Assembly (NCBI GenBank): GCA_016177845.1 | Contig: JACOUO010000003.1 | Span: 124,001 to 188,000 of the forward strand | From: Deltaproteobacteria bacterium | GTDB lineage: Bacteria; Desulfobacterota; GWC2-55-46 | Length of the DNA: 64,000 bases | Direction of reading: 5' to 3' | Shown: positions 17,628-26,281 of the stretch, one piece after another | How the letters are laid out: each line of letters starts with the position of its first letter | Position numbering within the stretch: position 1 is the stretch's first letter | Notes under the pieces: generated by a model | Databases searched by the model: none | What the model saw: only the letters and a program-made list of their open reading frames with translations | What the model was told of the DNA's origin: nothing | Translations under genes and position numbers: made by a program

Positions 17628-18745
17628 TATTTGTATATCCTCGGGACACGGGCAGAGATATTGCAGAATATCTCGTAGCTGATAGTGTCCGTCTTCGCGG
17701 CGATCTCTTCGGCAGTGATCTCCTCTTTGCCCTGAGCGCCTATTATGATCACTTCATCGCCTATTGAGGCGTCTTTTATATCCGTCACATCGCACATCAT
17801 AAGGTCCATGCAGACCCTGCCCACCATTGGCGCCCTCATCCCGCGTACAAGTACTTCGCCTTTGCCGGACAGCCTCCTTGGGATTCCGTCAGCATACCCG
17901 ATTGGAAGCGTTGCTATTACGCTTTCCTTTGTGGTGACGAAGGTCCTGCCGTAGCTTATTGAAAACCCGGCAGGGACATTCTTTATGTGCATTATCTCAG
18001 TCTTTAAGCTCATTACCGGCTTGAGCTTTATCTTATCCCGCAGATGTTGAGCCGGGTAAGAGCCGTAGAGCATTATGCCCGGCCTTATTATATTAAAATG
18101 CGCGGCGTCGTAGTCAACCGCAGCCGCGCTGTTTGCCATATCAATGAACTCGGGCGTAAAGCCCAACCCTTTCATGACTTCAACGACCTGCAGAAAAAGC
18201 TCGACCTGTTTTTTCGAGTATTCCCTGTCTTCTGATTCTGATTCGACGAAATGCGATAGAACTGCTTCGGCTTGAAGATTAGCGAGCGACCTGAATTCCT
18301 GAAAGAACGGGACGACCTGATGCGGCAGGAGCCCGATCCTGCCCATGCCTGTATCGATTTTTATGTGCACTTTTTTTACGGCGTTTATCTTTTTCGCGTA
18401 TTCATTGATGAGGCGCGCGGTATTCAGGTCAAAGACAACCGGCGTAAGGTCAAGGTCAAAGATATCCTTGACCTGCCCCGGATATATGCCTCCGAGGATA
18501 ACGATAGGGCTAATTATACCACCAACTCTGAGTTTTGCGCCTTCTTCGGCTATCGCGACCCCGAAAAATTCGCAGCCGAGCGATTCAAAAATCTTTGCGG
18601 CCTCAAGGTCTCCGTGCCCGTAGGCATTTGCCTTGACTATGGCCATTATCTTTGTAGCCTGCGTGGCGTTGCTTCTCAGTTGCCGGTAGTTGTATTTAAG
18701 CGCCGCGGTATCGATGATTGCAGCGGTGGGTCTTGCGGATAGCAA
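17627..18745 (-). CDS. alr: Alanine racemase
   Basis: This PLP enzyme makes D-alanine for peptidoglycan. The PLP lysine is in MAIVKANAYGHGD near residue 40. The catalytic tyrosine is in ISYGRTF near residue 260, and PIGYADGIPRR and VGRVCMDLMMCDVT are canonical. I prefer the TTG at 18743-18745 because AGGAGG lies four bases upstream; a TTG 15 bases earlier would put the ribosome site inside the gene. It is the first gene of alr-mlaE-mlaF-mlaD, linking wall precursor and outer-membrane lipid homeostasis. Confidence 0.94.
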   Translation of the reverse strand: MLSARPTAAIIDTAALKYNYRQLRSNATQATKIMAIVKANAYGHGDLEAAKIFESLGCEFFGVAIAEEGAKLRVGGIISPIVILGGIYPGQVKDIFDLDLTPVVFDLNTARLINEYAKKINAVKKVHIKIDTGMGRIGLLPHQVVPFFQEFRSLANLQAEAVLSHFVESESEDREYSKKQVELFLQVVEVMKGLGFTPEFIDMANSAAAVDYDAAHFNIIRPGIMLYGSYPAQHLRDKIKLKPVMSLKTEIMHIKNVPAGFSISYGRTFVTTKESVIATLPIGYADGIPRRLSGKGEVLVRGMRAPMVGRVCMDLMMCDVTDIKDASIGDEVIIIGAQGKEEITAEEIAAKTDTISYEIFCNISARVPRIYK

Positions 18746-19088
18746 AATTCCTCCTGCCAAAAGAGTTAAAAAATCAAGTTTAACAAATACTTAATAGCAC
18801 CAATCACATGCCCCTGTAAAGGGAAAACTGATTTTTACATAAAAGGACGCGGCAGAGGCAGGGCCTTGCCCTGCGGATGTGATTGACGGCAAAGGGCGTA
18901 CCAACGGATATCCATGATATTTCACGGCTTTCGCTTGACTTGTAAAGGTACCCATAATATTATTGTAAGTAGTTTTTTCCTTCTCAGCCTGTAATGATAA
19001 GGGCCGGGGGCAAAGTCCGCATTCTGTTATGAACCACTCCAGCCAAAACCGCTATCCTGAAATCAAATTCTGACAAGAGGTAGTATCA
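18746..19088. other. Intergenic region upstream of the glycan operon and alr
   Basis: This 343-bp gap between divergent genes contains no plausible gene. On the plus strand it holds the promoter at 18935-18963 and a leader of about 120 nt before the first glycan gene. I see a GC-rich inverted patch near 18860-18876 (GGCAGGGCCTTGCCC) but no recognised riboswitch. Confidence 0.6.
18935..18963 (+). promoter_or_regulatory. Sigma-70 promoter of the glycan operon
   Basis: TTGACT (18935-18940), a 17-bp spacer and TATTAT (18958-18963) match the sigma-70 consensus 10 of 12. Transcription would start near 18970 and read into the aminotransferase gene after a leader of about 120 nt. Confidence 0.7.
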
Positions 19089-20183
19089 TTGAAGATACCT
19101 TTTCTTGACCTGAAAAAGCAGTACCTAAGCGTAAAAGATGAAGTCTCAGATGCGATAGGGCGCGTCCTTGATGATTCGGCTTATTCAGGCGGGCCTTATG
19201 TCGATGCCTTTGAGGCAGAGTTCGCAAAGTACTGCGGGGTCAAGTATTCAACAGGCGTATCGAGCGGCACTGACGCGCTGCACCTTGCCATGAGGACGCT
19301 TGATATCGAAGCAGGCGACGAGGTGATACTGCCGGTAAATACCTTTGTGGCAACCGCATGGGGCGTATCATATGTAAACGCAAAGCCTGTCTTTGTCGAC
19401 TGCGACCCTGAGTCGTGGAATATTGATCACAAGGCCATAGAGTCAAAGATAACGGATAAGACAAAGGCGATAATAGGCGTGCACCTTTACGGACAGCCGT
19501 TCGATGCCGATGAGGTGAAAAAGATTGCTCGTAAATATAACCTCAAATTCGTTGAGGACTGCGCTCAGGCTGTAGGCGCTCTGTATAAAGGCAGGAGGGT
19601 GGGCAGCCTTAGCGATGTAAGCTGCTTCAGCTTCTATCCGGGGAAAAACCTTGGGGCTTACGGAGAGGCAGGGGGGCTTGCCACGGATAATGCCGAGTAT
19701 GATAAACGGATAAGGTCGCTTCGCAACCACGGCTCTCTCGTAAAGTATTATCATGAAGAGCTTGGTTTTAATATGAGGATGGACGGCATACACGGTGCGG
19801 TGCTCAGCATCAAATTAAAGTATTTGGATGAATGGAACGAAAAGAGAAGGAGCATAGCCAAAAGCTACAGGCAGGGCATAAAAAACCCGAAGCTGAAAAT
19901 GCAGAGGTGCCCTGATTTCGCTTCTTCGGTCTATCATCTCTTTGTAATAACTACAGAGGACAGGGACGGGCTTAAAAGCTACCTTGAGGCAAAGGGTATT
20001 TACCCCGGCATACATTACCCTGTGCCGTGCCACTTGCAGAAGGCTTACGCCCATCTTGGGTATAAAAAAGGGGATTTCCCCAATGCCGAGCATCTGTCGC
20101 GAAGCTGCCTGTCTCTGCCGATGTACCCTGAACTTACGGAAGAAGAAGTCGCTTTTGTTATAGATGCTCTCAACAGGTATTGA
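19089..20183 (+). CDS. DegT/DnrJ/EryC1/StrS sugar aminotransferase
   Basis: This is a PLP-dependent transaminase that installs an amino group on a nucleotide-linked keto-sugar. The 364-residue protein begins IPFLDLKKQY, has SGTDALHLAMRTL near residue 60, DCAQAVGA near 158, and the PLP lysine in SFYPGKNLGAYGEAG near 184. The start is TTG preceded by AGAGGT. Sequence suggests the QdtB/FdtB or WlbE-like branch, but the sugar cannot be named. It is first in a five-gene operon for surface polysaccharide. Confidence 0.9.
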   Translation: MKIPFLDLKKQYLSVKDEVSDAIGRVLDDSAYSGGPYVDAFEAEFAKYCGVKYSTGVSSGTDALHLAMRTLDIEAGDEVILPVNTFVATAWGVSYVNAKPVFVDCDPESWNIDHKAIESKITDKTKAIIGVHLYGQPFDADEVKKIARKYNLKFVEDCAQAVGALYKGRRVGSLSDVSCFSFYPGKNLGAYGEAGGLATDNAEYDKRIRSLRNHGSLVKYYHEELGFNMRMDGIHGAVLSIKLKYLDEWNEKRRSIAKSYRQGIKNPKLKMQRCPDFASSVYHLFVITTEDRDGLKSYLEAKGIYPGIHYPVPCHLQKAYAHLGYKKGDFPNAEHLSRSCLSLPMYPELTEEEVAFVIDALNRY

Positions 20184-20190
20184 AACTTAA

Positions 20191-20895
20191 ATGATAAAAG
20201 ATTCCGTGCAGGCGTTTGTCCCTGCTTTCAATGAAGAGGCCACGATCAAGACCGTCCTTGAGCGCACGCACGAGGTCTTAAAGAAGCACTGCCTTAATTT
20301 TGAGGTGCTTGCATATGATGACGCCTCAACGGACAGTACGCCCAGGATAATGGATGAGTTCGCAAGGACTCATAAGAATGTAAAAGTAGTACACCAGAAG
20401 AAGAACGGCGGCGGCTGGGGCCCGATGGTTAGAAATGCCTTTTTGCAGGCCTCGCATGACTGGATAGTAATAGTTGATTCAGACATGCAGTTTGACCCGT
20501 ATGACCTTGAGAAGTTCATGCCGCACCTTAAGGATTATGACCTTTTAATATCGGGCAGGCTCAACAGGAAGGACAACCTTGCGCGAAAGCTCATAACCTT
20601 TACGGACAAGTTCCTTTTAAGGCTTCTTTTTTCAGTGTCGTTCTACGACCTGCACTGGATAAAGTTCATCAGGACAAAATATATCGATAAAAAGACGATA
20701 ACAGGCGATTCTCCCTTTGTTGAGACTGACATACTCATAAGGGCGAAGATGAAGGGCGCGAGAATCAAGCAGTTTTACTTGCCGCATTATCCGCGCCTCC
20801 ACGGGCAGGCAACAGGGGCGAGCCTTAAAAATATTTACAATTCCCTCAGGGATATGCTGAGCCTCTATTTTAAATTGAAGATGGCGCGCGGTTAG
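20191..20895 (+). CDS. Family 2 glycosyltransferase (soluble)
   Basis: The 234-residue protein has AFVPAFNEEATIKTVL at its start, YDDASTDSTPRI near residue 45 and IVIVDSDMQFDPYDLEKF near 93, which give the nucleotide-sugar and metal (DSD) sites of GT-A family 2 enzymes. It is DPM1/polyprenol-phosphate-transferase-like in layout but lacks the C-terminal membrane helices. It is separated by seven bases from the aminotransferase upstream. Confidence 0.88.
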   Translation: MIKDSVQAFVPAFNEEATIKTVLERTHEVLKKHCLNFEVLAYDDASTDSTPRIMDEFARTHKNVKVVHQKKNGGGWGPMVRNAFLQASHDWIVIVDSDMQFDPYDLEKFMPHLKDYDLLISGRLNRKDNLARKLITFTDKFLLRLLFSVSFYDLHWIKFIRTKYIDKKTITGDSPFVETDILIRAKMKGARIKQFYLPHYPRLHGQATGASLKNIYNSLRDMLSLYFKLKMARG

Positions 20896-20941
20896 TTCTT
20901 TTAAGTTCCGGGCGGGCTTGGCTCCTGTATGGTTCATATTT

Positions 20942-22060
20942 ATGCTTAAGAAATACGATTATCTTATATTCGGCGCGGGAATTTACGGCCTGTATGCCGC
21001 AAGGCTTCTCGGTAAAAGGGGGCTTAAGGTCGCTGTTGTGGAGCACGATGACGGGCCGTTCCAGCGGGCAAGCTATATTAATCAGGCGCGGGTGCATCAC
21101 GGCTATCATTACCCAAGGAGCATCTCTACAGCCGCAAAGACCGCAAAGTATTACTACAGGTTCAACGAAGAGTTCTCCTTTGCGGTAAACATGAAATTCA
21201 AAAAGGTCTATGCCATATCCACCGTGAATTCCCTGACTAACGCAAGGCAGTTTAAAAAATTCTGCGATTATGTAAATATACCTGCTGTTGAGATAAACCC
21301 GGAGCTGTACTTCAATAACCAGTATATCGAGTCAGCCTTTGAGACAGAGGAGTTTGCCTTTGACGCGTTCGTTATCCGTGACCGGTTAATGGAGCAGCTT
21401 TCCGCGCTTAAGAATGTAGATTTTTTTTTTAGAACGCAGATCAAGGATGCAGCCAAATCAGGCAGGCACTATTTAGTCTCATTCGATACGGGTTTGAATA
21501 TAGAGACCCCTGCCGTACTTAACGCGACTTACGCGAGCATCAACCAGCTCCTAAACAGGTTTGGTTTTGCGAGCATGAAGATAAAGTACGAGATATGCGA
21601 GGTCATCCTTGTAAATGTGCACGGGTTCCTTGAGGATGTCGGGCTTACGGTAATGGACGGGCAGTTCTTCTCTGTCATGCCGTTTGGATTAATCGGGAAG
21701 CATTCGCTGACCTCGGTCGCGTTTACGCCCCATTTAAGCTCTTATGACGCGCTGCCGACATTTTCGTGCCAGTATGTAAATACGAAGTGCAGCCCGCAGC
21801 AGCTTGAGAACTGCAATCTGTGCCCTGCAAGGCCCAAGACAGCATGGCCGTACATGAGCCAACTCGGAAGAAAATATCTGAGGGATGATTCTCAGGTGAC
21901 TTATGACAGCTCGCTCTTTGCGATAAAGCCCATACTCCTTGCGGCAGAGCTTGATGATTCGAGGCCGACCGTCATCAGGAAATTATCCGATGAGCCTTCT
22001 TTCATCTCAGTATTGTCAGGAAAGATAAATACGCTCTATGACCTTGATGAGGTCCTTTAA
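20942..22060 (+). CDS. FAD-dependent oxidoreductase
   Basis: The N-terminal YLIFGAGIYGLYAARLLGKRG and VAVVEHD form an FAD/NAD Rossmann motif. The DAO-type chain of about 372 residues follows, including ASYINQARVHHGYHYPRS near residue 45, a pattern seen in sugar- or amine-oxidising flavoproteins in polysaccharide clusters. The ATG at 20942 is chosen; a TTG 24 bases upstream has no better support. It is embedded between two glycosyltransferases, so the substrate is probably a sugar or lipid-linked intermediate. I cannot name it. Confidence 0.8.
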   Translation: MLKKYDYLIFGAGIYGLYAARLLGKRGLKVAVVEHDDGPFQRASYINQARVHHGYHYPRSISTAAKTAKYYYRFNEEFSFAVNMKFKKVYAISTVNSLTNARQFKKFCDYVNIPAVEINPELYFNNQYIESAFETEEFAFDAFVIRDRLMEQLSALKNVDFFFRTQIKDAAKSGRHYLVSFDTGLNIETPAVLNATYASINQLLNRFGFASMKIKYEICEVILVNVHGFLEDVGLTVMDGQFFSVMPFGLIGKHSLTSVAFTPHLSSYDALPTFSCQYVNTKCSPQQLENCNLCPARPKTAWPYMSQLGRKYLRDDSQVTYDSSLFAIKPILLAAELDDSRPTVIRKLSDEPSFISVLSGKINTLYDLDEVL

Positions 22061-23047
22061 ATGAAATACCAGATATTCGTATCCTTCATAGTCTATGTGC
22101 ATAATGGCGAGGGCAAGGCCGCGCGGTTTTTAAAGACCTGTGACAGCTATCTGCATAATAATTTCGAGAGCTATGAGATTGTACTCGTCAATGACGGCAG
22201 CACCGATAATACCATTGCTGAAGTGGAATCTGTGATGAAGGATGTGAAGGGCAATGCCATCCTCATTAATCTGCCGTGGAAGCATGGTGTCGAGCCTGCG
22301 ATGACTGCCGGCCTCCACAGGTCTGTCGGGGATTTCGTATTTGAGAGGGATAACCTTGAGATAGATTTTTCGGAGGAACTCCTTGTAAGATTATATGAGA
22401 CAGCCACATTGGGCTTTGATATCGTATCAGCCGCTCCCAATGCCCCGCTTTCATTCACATCAAAGATGTTCTATAAGTTCATAAACAGGGTCTCTTATGT
22501 AAACCTTAATATGTCTTCGGAGACTATAAGGCTTGCCTCAAGAAGGTCCCTGAACGCGATGCTTAACCTGAAGGAGAAGTTCCGCTACAGGAAGGCTCTC
22601 TATCTCCTTACGGGATACCCGAATAAAAGCATTGCATATGAGCAGATACCCGGCTACAAAGGCACGAAGAAGAGGGTTGAGCAGGAAAATATCGACCTTG
22701 CGCTCGATGTAGTAATAGGCTTTTCAAATATCGGCATCAAGGCGATACACCTCTTATCTGCGCTTCTCTTCCTGTTCTCGATAGGAGTTGCCGGATTTAC
22801 CATTTATAATTATCTTTTTGTAAAAGATATAGTAGAGGGCTGGGCGAGCATACTGCTCTTTTTATCAAGCGTGTTCTCGGGCCTGTTCTTCATACTCGGC
22901 ATCCTTGGAGAATATATCTTAAGGATATTAAATGAGGTCAAGGGCCGCCCGTACTATACTATCTCATCCATCAAGGTTTTTTCTGAATCTACCAATACGG
23001 CTTTAAGCCTTGAGAAGATTCATAACAAAAATCCAATTTTCCCGTAG
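22061..23047 (+). CDS. Family 2 glycosyltransferase with C-terminal membrane helices
   Basis: The 328-residue protein has the GT2 signature VNDGSTDNTIAEV near residue 44 and an FERDNLEIDF acidic site near 103. Two membrane helices follow at the C-terminus (about residues 228-255 and 262-288). This layout (GtrB/ArnC/DPM-like) matches enzymes that load a sugar onto undecaprenyl phosphate. The ATG directly abuts the oxidoreductase stop (no gap), so the two are probably translationally coupled. Confidence 0.88.
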   Translation: MKYQIFVSFIVYVHNGEGKAARFLKTCDSYLHNNFESYEIVLVNDGSTDNTIAEVESVMKDVKGNAILINLPWKHGVEPAMTAGLHRSVGDFVFERDNLEIDFSEELLVRLYETATLGFDIVSAAPNAPLSFTSKMFYKFINRVSYVNLNMSSETIRLASRRSLNAMLNLKEKFRYRKALYLLTGYPNKSIAYEQIPGYKGTKKRVEQENIDLALDVVIGFSNIGIKAIHLLSALLFLFSIGVAGFTIYNYLFVKDIVEGWASILLFLSSVFSGLFFILGILGEYILRILNEVKGRPYYTISSIKVFSESTNTALSLEKIHNKNPIFP

Positions 23048-23064
23048 AGGTTCGGAGCAGAGTC

Positions 23065-24876
23065 GTGCGGCATAAAGATTGTCTTGTAAATGTCCTTATC
23101 CCGGCAGTTATACTTGCCCTTTTGTCTTTCATCTATATCTCGCCTATCTTTTCGAATTTCAGCTATATCGGACTTTCTGACTGGGACAGCCAGCTCTTCT
23201 ACTACGCCGCCCCTCTTAAGACCATTCTGGAATATCACCAGTTCCCGCTGTGGAATCCCTATGCCTGCGGCGGAATGCCGATGCTGGCCAGCCCTGAGCT
23301 TAGTTTCCTTGCGCCCCCTTATATCTTCCCTCTGTTGTTCGGAGAGGTGGCAGGCGTCAAGTTCCAGATAATCTTCTATACCATCATTGGCATGTGGGGG
23401 ATGTACTTCTTAAGCAGGACCTTGGGCTTTGGCAGGTATTCCTCTTTTGCAGCCCCTATCATCTTCATGCTCAGCAGCTGGTATCCTTTGAGGATAAGCG
23501 AAGGGCACTCAGGCTTCATGCCGTTTGCGCTCCTGCCGCTTGTAGCGGCTTTTTACATCAGGGCAAATGAGGCAGGCTCATTTAAAATAAGGCCGCTCAT
23601 CCTAAGCGCGGTATTCTTAGCGTGGATGCTCCTTGCAGGCGGCGTGTATCCGTTTACGGTAACAAGCCTCTTCCTCTTTTTCTTCAGTATCTTATCAGCG
23701 GTATCTAAAAAATCCGTCAGGCCGCTTATCAATGTGGCTTTGATTGTAGTTTTTACATTCCTGCTCGGCGCGGTCAAGGCAATCCCGCAGTATGAGTTCA
23801 TCTCGCAGTATCCAAGAAAGACCGAGACAACCGAGTACCACTCGGTAAATATATTAAAGGATTCTCTTTTCAGCAGGAACCAGAGGGTTACGACTCAGAG
23901 CCCTGAATTCTATAAAGGCGCCCAAGAGGACGCAGGCGAGTACCTTAGAGCCTTCTGGAGGGGCGAGAGGCCCTGGGGGTGGCAGGAGTACGGCGCATTT
24001 GTAGGTATAGGCGCATTCATACTGTATCTGTTAGGTTTTGCCTTTATAAAGAGGCTTTGGGTATGGCTTTCAATATCTGTAATAACGCTCCTGCTTTCAA
24101 TGGGAGATTATTCGCCGATTAATCTATGGACGCTTTTAAGAAAGCTCCCTGTCTTCGGGTCGCTCCACGGCCCTTCAAGGATAACCATTCTCTTTGTCTT
24201 TACGCTCTCCGTGATAGCGGGTTTTGTCGTAAACAGGCTTGAGAGCGCAGATGCGCTTAAAAAGAAGCTTCCCTCCAAGGCCCTTGTAATCCCGATACTG
24301 CTTATATTGCTCCTTGAGCTTATTACGGTCTCGATGCCGGTATTCAAGGACGCTTTTGTAAAGCCTCCTTATAATCTGCAGGAGAACAAGATCTTCTCCC
24401 ATATAATCGTCAATGACCCTACGGCAGTCAATTACCCTTACTTCCTTCAGAATGTCGGGGTGCTTAACTGCTATGAGTCGCAGCACCCGACTACAAAGGC
24501 CGTTCCCTACGGCCATGAGAACGGGGACATAAACCCTTATTACAAGGGTGAGGCATACCTTGCAAACGGGCAGGGGACAGCGAACCTGAAGTTCTTCTCT
24601 CCGAATAAGGCGATTATTGAAGTGGATGCAACGGCAAAAGATACCGTTGTCTTCAACCAGAATTTCTTTAATGGCTGGAGGAAGGAATACAAAGGGCAAA
24701 AGAGTGAAGTGACCCCGTTTGGAGGGCTTGTAGCGTCTGAAGTTGAGGCCGGAAGGTCTGAGGTGACATTTTATTACAGCCCCACAAGCTTCAGGGTTGG
24801 GCTTGGGATTTCGGTTGTGTCCCTTATCATCGCAGGCTTCTTTATATTCAGAAGGCCTAAGGAGTGTTGTTCGTAA
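23065..24876 (+). CDS. YfhO-like multi-pass membrane protein, probable GT-C glycosyltransferase
   Basis: This 603-residue polytopic protein has about ten membrane helices. Near residue 36 lies SDWDSQLFYYAAPLKT, followed by FPLWNPYACGGMPMLASPE, the periplasmic acidic loop typical of YfhO/GT-C proteins that transfer sugars from polyprenyl-phosphate carriers. The C-terminal 150 residues form a soluble beta-domain ending in a final helix. The start is GTG. Together with the polyprenol-type transferase upstream it may glycosylate a surface polymer or teichoic-like substrate. Confidence 0.8.
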   Translation: MRHKDCLVNVLIPAVILALLSFIYISPIFSNFSYIGLSDWDSQLFYYAAPLKTILEYHQFPLWNPYACGGMPMLASPELSFLAPPYIFPLLFGEVAGVKFQIIFYTIIGMWGMYFLSRTLGFGRYSSFAAPIIFMLSSWYPLRISEGHSGFMPFALLPLVAAFYIRANEAGSFKIRPLILSAVFLAWMLLAGGVYPFTVTSLFLFFFSILSAVSKKSVRPLINVALIVVFTFLLGAVKAIPQYEFISQYPRKTETTEYHSVNILKDSLFSRNQRVTTQSPEFYKGAQEDAGEYLRAFWRGERPWGWQEYGAFVGIGAFILYLLGFAFIKRLWVWLSISVITLLLSMGDYSPINLWTLLRKLPVFGSLHGPSRITILFVFTLSVIAGFVVNRLESADALKKKLPSKALVIPILLILLLELITVSMPVFKDAFVKPPYNLQENKIFSHIIVNDPTAVNYPYFLQNVGVLNCYESQHPTTKAVPYGHENGDINPYYKGEAYLANGQGTANLKFFSPNKAIIEVDATAKDTVVFNQNFFNGWRKEYKGQKSEVTPFGGLVASEVEAGRSEVTFYYSPTSFRVGLGISVVSLIIAGFFIFRRPKECCS

Positions 24877-25320
24877 GTACCTGAATCACAGCTTCTCCTT
24901 CCACAATGCCGCGGAGCGAACGGTAGTTCGCAAAGTAAATCAGCAACAACGCTTTAATACAATCTGCAATCCTTTAACTCCTTACCGTATTTGCCCAACG
25001 AAAGGAACAGGCCAAAATCTTTAATACCGGATTCCCGATAGAGACATTCGGGAATGACGGCTTGATTAGGGGAAGGGCGAGAGAGCGGGCATCAGCGCAA
25101 GCGACTTAAAGCTTTGAGGTGAGCGGATTGGGGAGGAGCGGGGTTGCGCATTCATTCGCCCGAAAAAGCCCGGCAGGGCGTTAAGGTTAAAACAGCACTG
25201 AGCTGAGTGCATATCTTCTTTCTTATTCTTGCCTTTAAAGTTCTGTCACCGTCAGATTGCTTCGGACAAAAGCCCCTCGCAATGACATAAGGGGCGAGGG
25301 GAATGCGTTTAGAACTAAAA
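24877..25320. repeat. Gene-free region with REP-like inverted repeats
   Basis: No credible coding frame is seen. Short palindromes are present: ATTCCCGA...TCGGGAAT at about 25029-25053 (8-bp stem, 8-base loop) and an ATTGC...GCAAT pair at about 25258-25285 with CTTCGG in the loop. GCGAAC-GGTA-GTTCGC lies near 24916. A related CATTGCGAACAAAGCGAAGCAA sequence occurs near 43637. These resemble dispersed REP/BIME-type repeats. Confidence 0.5.
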
Positions 25321-25352
25321 AAAAGGGCCCAACCTTTCGGTTGAGCCCTTTG
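25321..25352 (-). terminator. Terminator of rpoH
   Basis: AAAGGGCYCAACC-type stem (one mismatch) around a TTTC loop, followed on the minus strand by eight or more T residues. It lies just downstream of the sigma factor stop codon. Confidence 0.8.
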
Positions 25353-25369
25353 TAATTTCTATTTGTCTT

Positions 25370-26197
25370 TTAGGCCAATTCAGGAATAGGCCCAAACATC
25401 TCCATCTTCTTGCCAAGGGATTTGCGGAGCTTCTTTAAAGCCTCGCTCTCTATCTGCCGGACGCGCTCCCTCGTAAGCCCGAGCTTATTGCCAAGCCCCT
25501 GCAGGCTTTCGGGCTCATCAGCCATTACCCTGTTTTCAATCACGATACGCTCTTTTTCATTTAAGACGGCAAGGGCGTTTGTGACCTCCCTTTTGGCTAT
25601 CGCGGTCTCCTGCTTTATCGCGACTACCTCAATAGGGGTAGGGCCGCTGTCAGCAAGCATATCGAGGTGCGTTGCCTTGTCATCTGATTCTGATAATGAC
25701 CTGTCCAGCGAAAAGTCGTTCGAGAACCCGAAGTCCTCTGAACTTGTGGCGGCTGAGGTGCTCTCGTCATTGATATCAATGACAGCAGCCCCGTCGCCCT
25801 TTTTGTAAAAAAGCTGCCTCTTTAAGGCCTTTGCGTTACGCTTTACAATACCCTTGGTCTTGAGGATATAGTCCTGAATGCAGGATTTTATCCACATGGT
25901 CGCATAAGTGATAAGGCGGAAACCTTTGTAGGGATTAAACTTTTTTACGGCAATCATCAGCCCGATGTTGCCTTCCTGAATAAGGTCAGCCAGCCTGCAC
26001 CCGTAATTGCGGAATTCAAGTGCTATCTTGATTACATACCTAAGGTTAGATGTGACAAGGATGTGCGCGTCCTCAAGCTTCTTTTCGTTGTAGAAGCGCT
26101 CAGCGACCTTGAACTCGTCCGCCTGTGAGAGCACAGGATAGCGGTTTACTTCTGCCAAATAACTCTGCAGGTTATCGGACAGTACCGGTAGACTCAT
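25370..26197 (-). CDS. rpoH: RNA polymerase sigma factor, RpoH (sigma-32) type
   Basis: The 275-residue factor has an N-terminal YLAEVNRYPVLSQADEF like sigma-32. Region 2 reads DLIQEGNIGLMIAVKKFNP and TYATMWIKSCIQDYIL, and region 4 ends TRERVRQIESEALKKLRKSL. Region 2.4 to 3 (KGIVKRNAKALKRQLFYKKG) resembles the RpoH box but only in part, so another alternative sigma-70-family group is possible. The gene has a consensus promoter and a CIRCE operator immediately upstream, which supports a heat-shock role. The start ATG follows GGAGG by seven bases. Confidence 0.85.
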   Translation of the reverse strand: MSLPVLSDNLQSYLAEVNRYPVLSQADEFKVAERFYNEKKLEDAHILVTSNLRYVIKIALEFRNYGCRLADLIQEGNIGLMIAVKKFNPYKGFRLITYATMWIKSCIQDYILKTKGIVKRNAKALKRQLFYKKGDGAAVIDINDESTSAATSSEDFGFSNDFSLDRSLSESDDKATHLDMLADSGPTPIEVVAIKQETAIAKREVTNALAVLNEKERIVIENRVMADEPESLQGLGNKLGLTRERVRQIESEALKKLRKSLGKKMEMFGPIPELA

Positions 26198-26211
26198 CTT
26201 TTAACCTCCGT

Positions 26212-26238
26212 TTAGCACTCTTAATTTATGAGTGCTAA
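26212..26238. promoter_or_regulatory. CIRCE operator (HrcA binding site)
   Basis: TTAGCACTC, a 9-base spacer (TTAATTTAT) and GAGTGCTAA match the CIRCE consensus at all 18 positions. It lies between the -10 box and the rpoH start codon, overlapping the predicted transcription start. The HrcA repressor should block rpoH transcription when chaperone capacity is sufficient. hrcA itself is not in the window. Confidence 0.95.
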
Positions 26239-26240
26239 AT

Positions 26241-26269
26241 ATTATAGAAATAAAAGGTTAAATTGTCAA
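26241..26269 (-). promoter_or_regulatory. Consensus sigma-70 promoter of rpoH
   Basis: On the minus strand TTGACA (26264-26269), a 17-bp spacer and TATAAT (26241-26246) match the consensus 12 of 12. It directly precedes the CIRCE operator. Such a strong promoter makes sense only if held down by a repressor. Confidence 0.9.
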
Positions 26270-26281
26270 GTAGGCTCGGAC

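Noticed and set aside
18964-19088. Riboswitch in the leader of the glycan operon (GGCCGGGGGCAAAGTCCGC)
   Set aside because: The CAAA-containing purine-rich stretch recalls GEMM-like or similar folds, but I cannot pair the expected second helix or find the tetraloop receptor. It remains an ordinary leader.
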